A stretch of DNA of 25,028 nucleotides, taken from NCBI RefSeq assembly GCF_029067145.1, contig NZ_JAIEFA010000017.1:1-25028 (forward strand), given 5' to 3'. Origin of the DNA: Helicobacter sp. Lineage in GTDB: Bacteria; Campylobacterota; Campylobacteria; Campylobacterales; Helicobacteraceae. This document shows, piece by piece, positions 1 to 7,962 of the stretch; position 1 is the stretch's first letter; each line of letters opens with the position of its first letter. The notes below the pieces were generated by a model. That model ran no database searches, was not told the DNA's origin, and saw nothing but the letters and a program-made list of their open reading frames with translations. The position numbers and the translations under genes were made by a program.

Positions 1-45
1 GGAGTAATTTTGCAAATTAAAGTAAGCATTTGTTCCTATCTGCAT
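1..45 (-). CDS. 5' end of an unidentified gene, cut by the window edge
   Basis: An ATG at 45-43 on the minus strand opens a frame that stays open to the window edge, giving MQIGTNAYFNLQNYS. It is preceded by a near-consensus ribosome binding site, AGGAGA (plus-strand 51-56), five bases from the ATG, and by a TATAAT box at 75-80. The start site is therefore well supported although only 15 residues are visible. I do not recognise the protein. The N-terminus is not an obvious signal peptide. It lies downstream of the chemoreceptor gene on the same strand. Confidence 0.55.
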   Translation of the reverse strand, partial: MQIGTNAYFNLQNYS

Positions 46-74
46 CTGTATCTCCTTAATCCATTTATTTAAAT

Positions 75-80
75 ATTATA
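75..80 (-). promoter_or_regulatory. -10 box for the left-edge gene
   Basis: A perfect TATAAT on the minus strand lies 30 bases upstream of the ATG at 45. No convincing -35 hexamer is present, as is usual for sigma-70 promoters in Helicobacter and Campylobacter. I see no sigma-54 or sigma-28 pattern. Confidence 0.45.
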
Positions 81-151
81 GCTAAAACTAGAATAAGAAT
101 TTATAAATTTAATCATTCTTTACAGACAAGGCTTAAAAATTTCTTTCAAAT

Positions 152-1741
152 CTAAACTTTAAAAGAATCCAATTGGTTATTTAATGCACTAGCTTTTTGG
201 GAAATTTCTTTAGAGATTCCATCAATCAAATGCACTGCTTTGCTATTTTCATCTGTCAATCTTTGCACTTCACTGACTTGTTTTAGAATATCATTCACCG
301 CAGTAAAAAGTTCATTCGTTTTTTGCAAAGATTGAGAAGACGCTTCTACCGCGTCTTCTAAGGATTTAACACTTGTTTCTAAATCTTCTGTGCCCTCCAT
401 TGAAGCATCTGCAATGCTGATAGTATTTTGCACATTTGCCCCCATTGCATTATTTGCGTCAGAAACAGATTGAATAATCGTATTGACTACGGCGTTGATT
501 TCACCTAAACTTTTTTGCGTGCGTTCAGCTAGTTTGCGCACTTCATCGGCTACGACAGCGAATCCTCTTCCTGCCCCCCCTGCACGCGCCGCTTCTATAT
601 TAGCATTTAATGCGAGCAAGCTTGTATGGTCGGCAATTTCTGCAATAATGGTTAAAACACCTTTGATTTTATCTGTTTCTTGCGCAGTTTGCGAAAGACG
701 TTCCGCAATATCACGTTCTGTGCTAACATTCCCTTGCACTTCGTTAATCACTTTTAACAAAAGCTCTTTTGTCTTAGCAAGCTGCTTAGCAGAATCTTGA
801 ATATCGTGCGCACTCTTTTGCACTAAAGCCATAGAATCATTTAGCATTAACTCAATATTATTGCCAAGCTTCGTACTTCTCTCTACAATTTGTACCAAAC
901 ATTCAATGCGCTCGTCAATTTCTTTTGATGCATTAGAAAGTTGTGTGGATTGTAAAATATTTTGATGACTTGCGTCCTTCGCGTCCGCAACGGTATTGTC
1001 AATTTTTTGAATAAAGTCATTGATATAAGAACTTGCTTTTGCAATCTCATCTTCATTTTTAATTGGCAAACGTTTTGTTAAATCCCCCTCTCCTTGTGAA
1101 AGGTCATAAGCCACATTTGCAAGATTGGAAATAGGGTTAAATACCCAACGATTAAACAAAAAGAGCAACACAAGCAAGGCGATGACACTCACACTAACCA
1201 TCCAAAACAGAATCGTAAGTTGAATTTCGCTAGAGCGATTCATTAACTCTTGGCTTGAAATTTGCATTTCAGCTACTCCTAATACTTCACCCACTTGTGA
1301 AGTTGCGTGGCACATCAAGCAAGATTCCTCCGCAATGAGTGGCTTTGCCATTAAATAGCCTTGGTCTTTTTCTGCTTTGTAGATTCTAATAAATTCTTTT
1401 TTAGTTTTAAAAACTTCTAAAATTTCTGGAATCGTCGTGTAAGTTTTCTTTAAACCCATTAAGTCAATGATTGCTTGAGAAGGGAAAAGCTCCATATTTG
1501 TAATACCCGGCACTTTTTTAGAGCCTTCAATAAAGCTCCCAATAATCTCTGGGTCTCCTGTATTCATCGCGATTTTTAACCCTTCAAAAAGCATTGCATT
1601 TAACTGATGAAGCTCATTTGTAGAACTACTTTTAGCAATATTATTAAATCCATTAGATAAATTATAATGCACCATTCCCAAAAGGGCTAACAAAAACACA
1701 ACAATCATCACGATGATTTTAGACCGGATTGTCTTTAACAT
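152..1741 (-). CDS. Methyl-accepting chemotaxis protein with a periplasmic haem-binding (DUF3365/Tll0287-like) domain
   Basis: A 529-residue transmembrane chemoreceptor that would signal to CheA/CheW. Membrane segments lie at about residues 8-27 and 175-196, enclosing a periplasmic domain. That domain carries CLMCH at 141-145, a CxxCH c-type haem attachment motif typical of the DUF3365/Tll0287-like family. A HAMP linker follows at about 195-250. A long coiled coil leads to the cytoplasmic hairpin tip at about 367-415, with the family signatures LLALNANIEAARAG and GRGFAVVADEVRKLAERT. At the tip the usual RAGE/RAGD reads RAGG, encoded by a G7 tract. The start ATG has AAAGGG upstream. A separate promoter box at 1801-1806 suggests transcription independent of the kinase gene. 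Ligand is unknown; a redox, nitric oxide or similar haem-mediated cue is inference. Confidence 0.9.
   Translation of the reverse strand: MLKTIRSKIIVMIVVFLLALLGMVHYNLSNGFNNIAKSSSTNELHQLNAMLFEGLKIAMNTGDPEIIGSFIEGSKKVPGITNMELFPSQAIIDLMGLKKTYTTIPEILEVFKTKKEFIRIYKAEKDQGYLMAKPLIAEESCLMCHATSQVGEVLGVAEMQISSQELMNRSSEIQLTILFWMVSVSVIALLVLLFLFNRWVFNPISNLANVAYDLSQGEGDLTKRLPIKNEDEIAKASSYINDFIQKIDNTVADAKDASHQNILQSTQLSNASKEIDERIECLVQIVERSTKLGNNIELMLNDSMALVQKSAHDIQDSAKQLAKTKELLLKVINEVQGNVSTERDIAERLSQTAQETDKIKGVLTIIAEIADHTSLLALNANIEAARAGGAGRGFAVVADEVRKLAERTQKSLGEINAVVNTIIQSVSDANNAMGANVQNTISIADASMEGTEDLETSVKSLEDAVEASSQSLQKTNELFTAVNDILKQVSEVQRLTDENSKAVHLIDGISKEISQKASALNNQLDSFKV
574..580. repeat. Homopolymer C7/G7 tract inside the chemoreceptor gene
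   Basis: Seven consecutive C on the plus strand (G7 in the coding strand) encode Gly388-Gly389 and the first base of Ala390 at the signalling hairpin tip. Poly-G tracts are the usual phase-variation substrates in Campylobacter and Helicobacter. Seven bases is at the short end of what normally slips. Confidence 0.6.
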
Positions 1742-1800
1742 AAACGTCCCTTTCCCAACTCAAAATCCCTAGCAAAACTTAATCTTGTAAATATTGTTTT

Positions 1801-1806
1801 ATTATA
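1801..1806 (-). promoter_or_regulatory. -10 box for the chemoreceptor gene
   Basis: TATAAT on the minus strand, about 60 bases upstream of the chemoreceptor ATG, within the 126-base gap after the histidine kinase stop. There is no clear -35. The gap is AT-rich and I see no good terminator in it. Confidence 0.45.
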
Positions 1807-1867
1807 TAGACGCTGCTATAAAAAACTAATTAAACTTTATTTTATCTAAAATAATTAAGTTATAAGT

Positions 1868-3247
1868 TTAAATTATGTTATTTTTAGATTCCAAATCTTG
1901 TGCATTTTGTGCAAGATTTTGCATAGGCAACTCTACCTTAAACTCCGCTCCTTCTTTTTCGTTAACAAAGAGGATTCTGCCCTCCATACGTTCTAAAATC
2001 ATTTGCACTATCGCCAATCCCATTCCGCTACCATTTCTTTTGGTTGTAAAAAACGCCTCAAATATCTTTCTAGCTACTTCTGCACTAATGCCTCCACCAT
2101 TATCTTGCACACGAATCACGCAAATTTTTGCTCCTGCAATATTTTCCTCCATCGCGCAATCAATGCGAATTTTGCCCTCTTTAATCTCTCCATTATTTAA
2201 ACGCTCTCTTACCGCTTCAATCGCATTATCCAACAAAACAATCATCACTTGTTGCAATTCATTTTTATTTGCATAAATTTTCAATGATTTTTTAATCTTG
2301 CAAGGCTGCATTTTAATACTGACTTTTTTATCTACAAGCCTATAAAACAGCTCCAACATTTCCTTGATTACAAAATAAACTTCAAACTCCTCTTTATTTT
2401 TACTTGGATTATAAAACTCTCTAAATGCTTCAATTGTTTTGGACATAAAGTCAATTTGCTGTGCCATCATTTGAATATATTTTTCAAAATTTTCGCTGTT
2501 TAGTTCATCAAACCGATACATTTCTTTGAGATTCTGACAAAGTAAATACAAAGAATTTAATGGTTGTTTCCATTGGTGCGCAATATTTCCGAGCATTTTC
2601 CCCATTGCTTCTTCTTTATTTTTTTGCATTAATGCGATGTGTTTATTGTGCAATTCGTTTTCTAATTTCGCAATATCTGAAATATCCACAAACGCAAAAT
2701 ACAGGGTAATTTTTTGTGCAAAATTCATAAAATATATAGATACAACCACAGGCGTAATAGAATCCTCCACACACAAATCCAAGCGGAAATTTTGACGCAA
2801 TTTACTTGCCTTAAGTTGTGTAATTTTCTCAAACACAGATTTTTTGTGTGCTTTATCGCTAAATAATTCTAAAATATTATGATTTAAAATTTCTTTGCCA
2901 AACAATTTCAAAGCCGCGTGATTGCGTCTAATAATCTTTAAATCCTCATCTTGTGTCAAAATAATGGCATTAAGACTATTTTCAAACAAATATTCGTGCG
3001 TATAATCACTTTTTAGTCTCTGTGCGATTTCATATTCAATCTGATTTGCAAGCTCTTTGCTCAAACTTTCAATTTGTATATTTTTGTTCAATAATTCATT
3101 CTCAAGTTTTTCCTTGTTTTTTATCTCCCCCAAAAGTCTTCTGTAATTCATAAATAGATAAACAATCACGCCAAAAAAACAAATTGCTAACCCAAAAAAT
3201 AGAATCGCAAGCGAATAATTCTCATTCCAATTTGTCAGCCACTCCAT
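1868..3247 (-). CDS. PAS-domain sensor histidine kinase
   Basis: A membrane-anchored histidine kinase of 459 residues. It has one transmembrane segment at about residues 13-33, a coiled coil at about 38-80, a PAS-like domain at about 85-195, and a HisKA-type H-box NIAHQWKQPLN. The HATPase core follows with N-box LLDNAIEA, G1 DNGGGI, F-box FEAFFTTK and G2 GSGMGLA. The frame extends to a GTG at 3271, but that lies only 8 bases after a TATAAT at 3279-3284. The ATG at 3247, with AAGGGCG just upstream, is the better start. There is no response regulator next to it, so its partner is elsewhere. With no periplasmic domain, sensing is probably cytoplasmic through PAS. It is divergent from glyS and upstream of the chemoreceptor. 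Confidence 0.88.
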   Translation of the reverse strand: MEWLTNWNENYSLAILFFGLAICFFGVIVYLFMNYRRLLGEIKNKEKLENELLNKNIQIESLSKELANQIEYEIAQRLKSDYTHEYLFENSLNAIILTQDEDLKIIRRNHAALKLFGKEILNHNILELFSDKAHKKSVFEKITQLKASKLRQNFRLDLCVEDSITPVVVSIYFMNFAQKITLYFAFVDISDIAKLENELHNKHIALMQKNKEEAMGKMLGNIAHQWKQPLNSLYLLCQNLKEMYRFDELNSENFEKYIQMMAQQIDFMSKTIEAFREFYNPSKNKEEFEVYFVIKEMLELFYRLVDKKVSIKMQPCKIKKSLKIYANKNELQQVMIVLLDNAIEAVRERLNNGEIKEGKIRIDCAMEENIAGAKICVIRVQDNGGGISAEVARKIFEAFFTTKRNGSGMGLAIVQMILERMEGRILFVNEKEGAEFKVELPMQNLAQNAQDLESKNNII

Positions 3248-3278
3248 TGCATCGCCCTTCATTTGATTCACTTAAATT

Positions 3279-3284
3279 ATTATA
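3279..3284 (-). promoter_or_regulatory. -10 box for the histidine kinase gene
   Basis: TATAAT on the minus strand. The expected transcription start falls near 3272, which argues for translation from the ATG at 3247 rather than the upstream GTG at 3271. It is back to back with the glyS promoter. Confidence 0.5.
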
Positions 3285-3332
3285 TCCTAAATTCAATATT
3301 TATGATTTTAAAGTTTTTTATTGCATTTATTT

Positions 3333-3341
3333 TGTTACAAT
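3333..3341 (+). promoter_or_regulatory. Extended -10 promoter of glyS
   Basis: TGTTACAAT, an extended -10 (TGN then TACAAT), lies 28 bases before the glyS ATG at 3370. The upstream DNA is T-rich without a clear -35, as expected for this group. Confidence 0.5.
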
Positions 3342-3369
3342 TTCAGAATTTTTTAAAATAGAGGGAAGA

Positions 3370-5427
3370 ATGACAACTGCACAAAACACAAGTCCGCTTT
3401 TGCTTGAAATTGGCACAGAGGAATTACCCGCGATTCCATTTTTAGCCGAACTTCCAAATATCAAAAGCAAATTTCAAAAAATCCTAGAAGCCAATCGTCT
3501 GCCTTGCGAATTTGACTTTTTTTATACACCGCGTCGCTTAGTGATAATTGCCCAAAATTTTCCGCAAATTCAAAATGCACAAGTGCTAGAGTTTTTTGGT
3601 CCGCCTTTAAGCATTGCTTACAAAGACAACGCGCCTACTTCAGCAGCATTAGGATTTTTCAAAAAATGTGGAATCACAGAAAAGGAAGCTACAACGACAA
3701 CAAAAGACGGCAAAGAGATTCTCTACTGCCAAAAACAAGCCGAACAAATGCCAGCAATTCACCTCTTAGAGGCAATGATTCAAGAATTTTTAGAATCTCT
3801 AAATTTTGGCAAAACTATGCGTTGGGGCAGCTTGAAAGATTCCTTTATTCGTCCTATATCTTGGATTTTATGTTTATTCAACCACCAATTAGTCCCTCTC
3901 AAACTTTATGGCATAGAATCCAAAGCGCAAACTTTTGTTCATCGTAATATCAGTTTTGAACCTTTAGAAGTTCAAAATATTCCAAATTATTTTGATATTT
4001 TGTGCAATGGCGGCGTGATTTTAGACCAAACCAAGCGCAAAGAAAAAATACTAGAAGAAATTAGACAGATTGAAAGTGCCAAAGGCATTAAGGTAGAAGT
4101 TGATACAGAACTCTTGGAAGAAATTGTCAGTATCACGGAATATCCTACCGCGCTTTTTGGCGAATTTAGCGAACATTTCTTAGAGCTTCCTGCGCCTTGC
4201 ATCATTACCTCAATGAAAGTTAATCAACGTTACTTTGCTACTTATAAAGATTCAAAACTCTATCACGGCTTTATCGTTGTTTCTAATAGCCTAGCACAGA
4301 ATCCAAAAGCCATTGTAGAGGGAAATATCAAAGTCTTGCGCGCGCGTTTAGAAGACGCGTTGTTTTTCTATCACAACGACTTAAGAACAGGCTTTCAACC
4401 CGAAAGATTAAAGGAAGTTACTTTTGTAGAAGGTTTAGGTTCTATGTGGGAAAAAACAGAGCGCGAACGCAAAATCGTTCAAATTTTAAGCCCATTATTC
4501 CAAACACAACTCTCTGCTTTAGAGCCAAATTTCGGACTTCTTTTAGAGATTTTAGACCAAGCTACAACATTAAGCAAGGCAGATTTAATGAGCGAAATGG
4601 TTTATGAATTTACCGAATTACAGGGCATTATGGGATATTATTATGCAAAAGATTTGCGCTATGATGACAGAATCGCCCTTGCAATTTTAGAACAATATTT
4701 ACCAAACTCCGAAGAAAGTGCTTTACCCTCTAACCTCATCAGCGCTTTGATTGCACTTGCCTACAAGCTAGATAATTTAATGGGGCTTTTTAGTATTGCC
4801 AAGATTCCAAGCGGCTCACGCGACCCATTTGCTTTGCGTCGTGCGGCAAATGGAGTAATTAAAATTGTTTTGCATTTTAATCTACCCTTTGATTTAAAAA
4901 CTATTTTAGAAAAACTTGCTCCACTTTATAAACCTTTTGATTTAAAATTGCTTGAAAATTTTATTTTAGAGAGACTAGATTCTGTGCTAAACTTCAACGC
5001 CTCCCTTTTGCGCGCTGTTTTAGCAACAGGAGAGCGCGACTTAGTGCAAATTTCTCAAAAACTCCTTGCACTAGATTCCGCACTGAAAAACCAAGACAAG
5101 AATCTCTTGTCCCAAACTTTTAAACGGCTTGCAAACATCACAAAAGAAGTTTGTTTGGATTCTCCTTTAAGCATTAAAGAAGAAAAATTACTCGCCCCAG
5201 AAGAAATAGAACTCTATCAAGCCTTTAATGCTTGCAATCTTCAAGGTTGCGATTATGCTACACGTTTAGATTCCTTGCTCAAACTTAACCCTATTTTGGA
5301 TAGATTCTTTGATAAAGTGCTTGTAAATGCTCCCGATGAGGATTTCAAAAATAACCGCAAACATTTGATTGCAAGAATTTATAAAGCATTCTTAGAGATT
5401 GCAGAGATTAAAGAAATCAGCCTGTAA
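3370..5427 (+). CDS. glyS: Glycine--tRNA ligase beta subunit
   Basis: The beta subunit (685 residues, close to the 689 of E. coli) of the alpha2-beta2 glycyl-tRNA synthetase, which charges tRNA-Gly in the cytoplasm. The N-terminus LLLEIGTEELPA is the family hallmark. Further signatures are RRLVI, the ITEYPTALFGEF segment, SMKVNQRYF, the LSKADLMSEMVYEF segment and GSRDPFALRRAANG, followed by the C-terminal DALR-like anticodon-binding region (FDKVLVNAPDE). The frame is open from 3184, but the ATG at 3370 has GAGGGAAG just upstream, follows the extended -10, and begins at the conserved N-terminus. The alpha subunit gene glyQ is not in this window, so the two subunits are encoded apart. Confidence 0.97.
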   Translation: MTTAQNTSPLLLEIGTEELPAIPFLAELPNIKSKFQKILEANRLPCEFDFFYTPRRLVIIAQNFPQIQNAQVLEFFGPPLSIAYKDNAPTSAALGFFKKCGITEKEATTTTKDGKEILYCQKQAEQMPAIHLLEAMIQEFLESLNFGKTMRWGSLKDSFIRPISWILCLFNHQLVPLKLYGIESKAQTFVHRNISFEPLEVQNIPNYFDILCNGGVILDQTKRKEKILEEIRQIESAKGIKVEVDTELLEEIVSITEYPTALFGEFSEHFLELPAPCIITSMKVNQRYFATYKDSKLYHGFIVVSNSLAQNPKAIVEGNIKVLRARLEDALFFYHNDLRTGFQPERLKEVTFVEGLGSMWEKTERERKIVQILSPLFQTQLSALEPNFGLLLEILDQATTLSKADLMSEMVYEFTELQGIMGYYYAKDLRYDDRIALAILEQYLPNSEESALPSNLISALIALAYKLDNLMGLFSIAKIPSGSRDPFALRRAANGVIKIVLHFNLPFDLKTILEKLAPLYKPFDLKLLENFILERLDSVLNFNASLLRAVLATGERDLVQISQKLLALDSALKNQDKNLLSQTFKRLANITKEVCLDSPLSIKEEKLLAPEEIELYQAFNACNLQGCDYATRLDSLLKLNPILDRFFDKVLVNAPDEDFKNNRKHLIARIYKAFLEIAEIKEISL

Positions 5428-5435
5428 GGTGTAAT

Positions 5436-6101
5436 TTGCGCGTATTTACTGAAATTGAAATTGCAAAAATTCAACAAGCCATTGCAGAAAAAAAAGAGAA
5501 ATTCCCACAAGAATGGCTTGGGCGCACGCTTGCCTACACGCCTTATCAGCCACGCCCTCTACTTGAAATCCTAAAAAAGCCTATGGATTGCGCACCTAAA
5601 ATCCTCTACGACTTTTCCTTGCAAACAGCAAATACTAGCGCAACGCAAATTTCACTTTTGCAAATAGCCAAAGACTATGAAAGCCAAGCCTGTGGATTTT
5701 TTGTAGAATCTTTGGAGATTCTAACCTATATTCGCCGCTATGTGAGCATTCCGCTGATTTATGATTTTTTAATCTTAGATTCTTACCAACTTTTAGAATC
5801 CCTTGTTTATGGCGCGGATAATGTTGTTTTGCTGCCCAAATTCTTGACACAAAAAGAGCTCAAAAATCTAAGTGATTATGCTATAAAAATAGGTTTAGGT
5901 ATAATCTTTCGGATAGAATCCAAAGAAGACCTTACCAAAGCAATTTTTTCTAAAGCCGATATTTTAGATTTAAATGAAAATTTTTCGCTCCTTTCTATGA
6001 TTCCAAAAAACAAAATTATCCTAAGCAAGATTCCGCAAAATTCCCAAGAAAGCTACAAAGATTGCTTCAAAGCACTTGACGCTACTATTTTAGAATTATG
6101 A
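5436..6101 (+). CDS. Degenerate TrpC-like (indole-3-glycerol-phosphate synthase fold) beta/alpha-barrel protein
   Basis: 221 residues, starting at a TTG 8 bases after the glyS stop, with AAGGTG just upstream, so probably co-transcribed with glyS. The N-terminal helix and the stretch IPLIYDFLILDSYQLLESLVYGAD align with the TrpC segment around the catalytic lysine (LxKDFxIDxYQI). However, the lysine position is Tyr109. The first catalytic lysine (EIKxxSPS region) reads LYDFSLQTA at 57-65. The glutamate of the TEV segment reads FRI (158-160), and INNR reads LNEN (179-182). The last barrel strand is also shortened relative to the roughly 260-residue enzyme. It is therefore unlikely to make indole-glycerol phosphate. 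A structural or regulatory role, or a different ligand, is possible; the function is unknown. Confidence 0.7.
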   Translation: MRVFTEIEIAKIQQAIAEKKEKFPQEWLGRTLAYTPYQPRPLLEILKKPMDCAPKILYDFSLQTANTSATQISLLQIAKDYESQACGFFVESLEILTYIRRYVSIPLIYDFLILDSYQLLESLVYGADNVVLLPKFLTQKELKNLSDYAIKIGLGIIFRIESKEDLTKAIFSKADILDLNENFSLLSMIPKNKIILSKIPQNSQESYKDCFKALDATILEL

Positions 6102-6106
6102 ATTCT
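6092..6106 (+). terminator. Weak hairpin at the end of the TrpC-like gene
   Basis: AGAATT-ATG-AATTCT forms a six-pair, AT-only stem spanning the stop codon and is followed by TGTTTTATTATT. The U-rich tail suits a terminator but the stem is weak. Confidence 0.25.
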
Positions 6107-6160
6107 TGTTTTATTATTCTAAAAATAAATAAAATGAAAAATAATTTTTAAGTAATTCTT

Positions 6161-6166
6161 TAGAAT
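6161..6166 (+). promoter_or_regulatory. Candidate -10 box upstream of the ferredoxin operon
   Basis: TAGAAT within the 116-base AT-rich gap before the ferredoxin, giving a leader of about 45 bases. There is no extended TG and no clear -35. The same hexamer, with TG, precedes rpsU. The rest of the gap shows nothing else recognisable. Confidence 0.25.
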
Positions 6167-6217
6167 TTTTTAGTTAAAAACCTGATTTTAAATTTTATTG
6201 ATTCGGAGCAGTAATTT

Positions 6218-6469
6218 ATGTCCTTAATGATTAATGAAGAATGTATTGCCTGCGATGCCTGTCGCGAAGAATGTCCCAATGAAGCGATTGAAGAAGGAGA
6301 CCCTCATTATACGATTGACCCAGAAAAATGCACAGAATGTTATGGATTCTATGATGAACCTGCGTGCCTGTCTGTTTGCCCTGTAGATGCTATAATCTCC
6401 GACCCTGATAATGTAGAAACCCTAGAAGAGCTGAAGTTTAAACATTCTCAATTACACCAAGAAGATTAG
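6218..6469 (+). CDS. fdxA: 2[4Fe-4S] ferredoxin, YfhL/Alvin-type
   Basis: An 83-residue soluble electron carrier with two four-cysteine cluster motifs: C9, C12, C15, C19 and C38, C41, C50, C54. The eight-residue spacing between C41 and C50 is the insertion typical of the Allochromatium-type 2[4Fe-4S] ferredoxins (YfhL family). The acidic composition fits a redox partner. GGAG precedes the ATG by about 9 bases. It is followed 14 bases later by the Ppx/GppA gene; the same pair occurs in H. pylori (HP0277-HP0278, recalled), where this ferredoxin is called FdxA. Its partners in this organism cannot be read from the sequence. Confidence 0.92.
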   Translation: MSLMINEECIACDACREECPNEAIEEGDPHYTIDPEKCTECYGFYDEPACLSVCPVDAIISDPDNVETLEELKFKHSQLHQED

Positions 6470-6483
6470 ATAAAGGCGACAAA

Positions 6484-7959
6484 GTGGCACAAATCACTGC
6501 AATTATTGATATTGGTTCAAACTCTGCAAGAATGGCAATTTTTGAAAAAACAAGCCATTTGGGATTCCATTTGCTTTATGAAACCAAAAGCAAAGTCCGA
6601 ATCTCTGAATCCACTTACGAACATCAAGGCTATTTACAACCTAAACCAATGGAGCGTGCCCTTTGCGCTTTGAAAGACTTTTTGTGGATTGCTAAATTAC
6701 ACAAAGCGCGCAAGATTCTGTGTGTCGCTACTTCCGCAGTGCGTGATGCGCCCAACAAAGCAGAATTTTTAAAACTTGCAAAAAAGATTGGATTAAAAAT
6801 CAAGGTTATCACGGGAGAACAAGAAGCGTATTTTGGAGCATTAAGCGCGCTGAATCTTTTATCCTATCGCGAAGGTCTTACGATTGATATTGGCGGTGGT
6901 AGCACGGAATGCGCGCTAATAGAAAATTCCAAAGTAGTGGATAAAATCTCATTAAATCTAGGAACAATCCGATTAAAAGAATTATTCTTTGACAAGGGAG
7001 ACTTGCAAAGTGCAAGAGATTTTATCCAACAAACGCTTGCACAACTTCCCTCTCATTTTCATCATCGGCGAATTTTTGGGATTGGCGGGACTGCAAGGGC
7101 ATTGAGCAAAATCATTCAAAAACAAATCAACTATCCACTAGATACACTACACGCTTTTGAATATGATTTTGCAACACACCACGAGTTTTTTCATAAAATT
7201 TACACAGCAAAACCCGATGAATTGCCACAACTTGGCATTCAAGAAGACAGGATTGATTCCATTCAAGGAGGAGCTCTAATCTTTCATCTTGCCCTATTGC
7301 ATTTCAAAGCCGAAAATGTTGTTACAAGCGGAGTTGGGGTGCGCGAGGGTGTTTTTTTGAATGACCTTTTGCGCTATGAAAATGGGCATTTCCCTCCAAA
7401 TTTCAATCCTAGCGTGCGGAATCTAAAAGACCGCTTTATTCGCGATTTCAAACAATCCAATTTACAAAAAACCCTTGCACTCAAGCTTTTTGAAGCTCAA
7501 AGAAAAATTCCATTAATCTGTGATTCCTACCAACAACATTTAGGCATTAGTGCGGAATTGTGCAATATCGGAACCGCGCTTAATTTTTATGAAAAAAGTC
7601 ATCACGGAAATTACATTTTATTTAATGCCCTAAGTTATGGCTTAAGTCATCAAGACCGATTGTTGATTGCAACACTTGTAAAGTTTGCTTCCAAAAAGAT
7701 TCCACAGACTTTAACTTATGCTAATTTATTGCCCGAAATCAAAACAATTAAGATTCTTAGCTTTTTTGTAGGGCTTTGTGAAATCCTAAGCCAAAATCAA
7801 ATGCCAAAAAACTTTCAATTCTCCTTTGAATCAAGTCAAAGTGGATATATTTTACAGATTACACATTCGGAGCTTTCCTATCTTGTGCGAGAACAAATTT
7901 CTAAACTAGTTCCTCCAAGCCCTATTACAGAAATTGTATGGATTCAAACCAAAAGCTAA
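6484..7959 (+). CDS. gppA: Ppx/GppA family phosphatase (exopolyphosphatase / pppGpp phosphohydrolase)
   Basis: 491 residues with the sugar-kinase/Hsp70-like fold. Visible are the phosphate-1 loop IDIGSNSARMAIF (8-20), the GEQEA motif (111-115), the phosphate-2 loop IDIGGGSTECALIE (134-147) and the adenosine-type motif FGIGGTARAL (198-207). A C-terminal HD-like helical domain covers about 305-490. The family hydrolyses polyphosphate ends and/or converts pppGpp to ppGpp; which activity dominates here cannot be decided. The start is a GTG with AAAGGCGA upstream. The waaC ATG follows the stop by three bases, so the gene is in the same transcript as the LPS genes. Confidence 0.92.
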   Translation: MAQITAIIDIGSNSARMAIFEKTSHLGFHLLYETKSKVRISESTYEHQGYLQPKPMERALCALKDFLWIAKLHKARKILCVATSAVRDAPNKAEFLKLAKKIGLKIKVITGEQEAYFGALSALNLLSYREGLTIDIGGGSTECALIENSKVVDKISLNLGTIRLKELFFDKGDLQSARDFIQQTLAQLPSHFHHRRIFGIGGTARALSKIIQKQINYPLDTLHAFEYDFATHHEFFHKIYTAKPDELPQLGIQEDRIDSIQGGALIFHLALLHFKAENVVTSGVGVREGVFLNDLLRYENGHFPPNFNPSVRNLKDRFIRDFKQSNLQKTLALKLFEAQRKIPLICDSYQQHLGISAELCNIGTALNFYEKSHHGNYILFNALSYGLSHQDRLLIATLVKFASKKIPQTLTYANLLPEIKTIKILSFFVGLCEILSQNQMPKNFQFSFESSQSGYILQITHSELSYLVREQISKLVPPSPITEIVWIQTKS

Positions 7960-7962
7960 CCT

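Noticed and set aside
483..800. Plus-strand frame opposite the chemoreceptor gene
   Set aside because: It is a shadow of the conserved signalling domain; there is no ribosome binding site and the composition is that of the opposite strand.
3184..3369. 62-codon N-terminal extension of glyS
   Set aside because: The ATG at 3370 has a good ribosome binding site and an extended -10 upstream and begins at the conserved GlyS N-terminus. The extension would overlap the histidine kinase start and its promoter.
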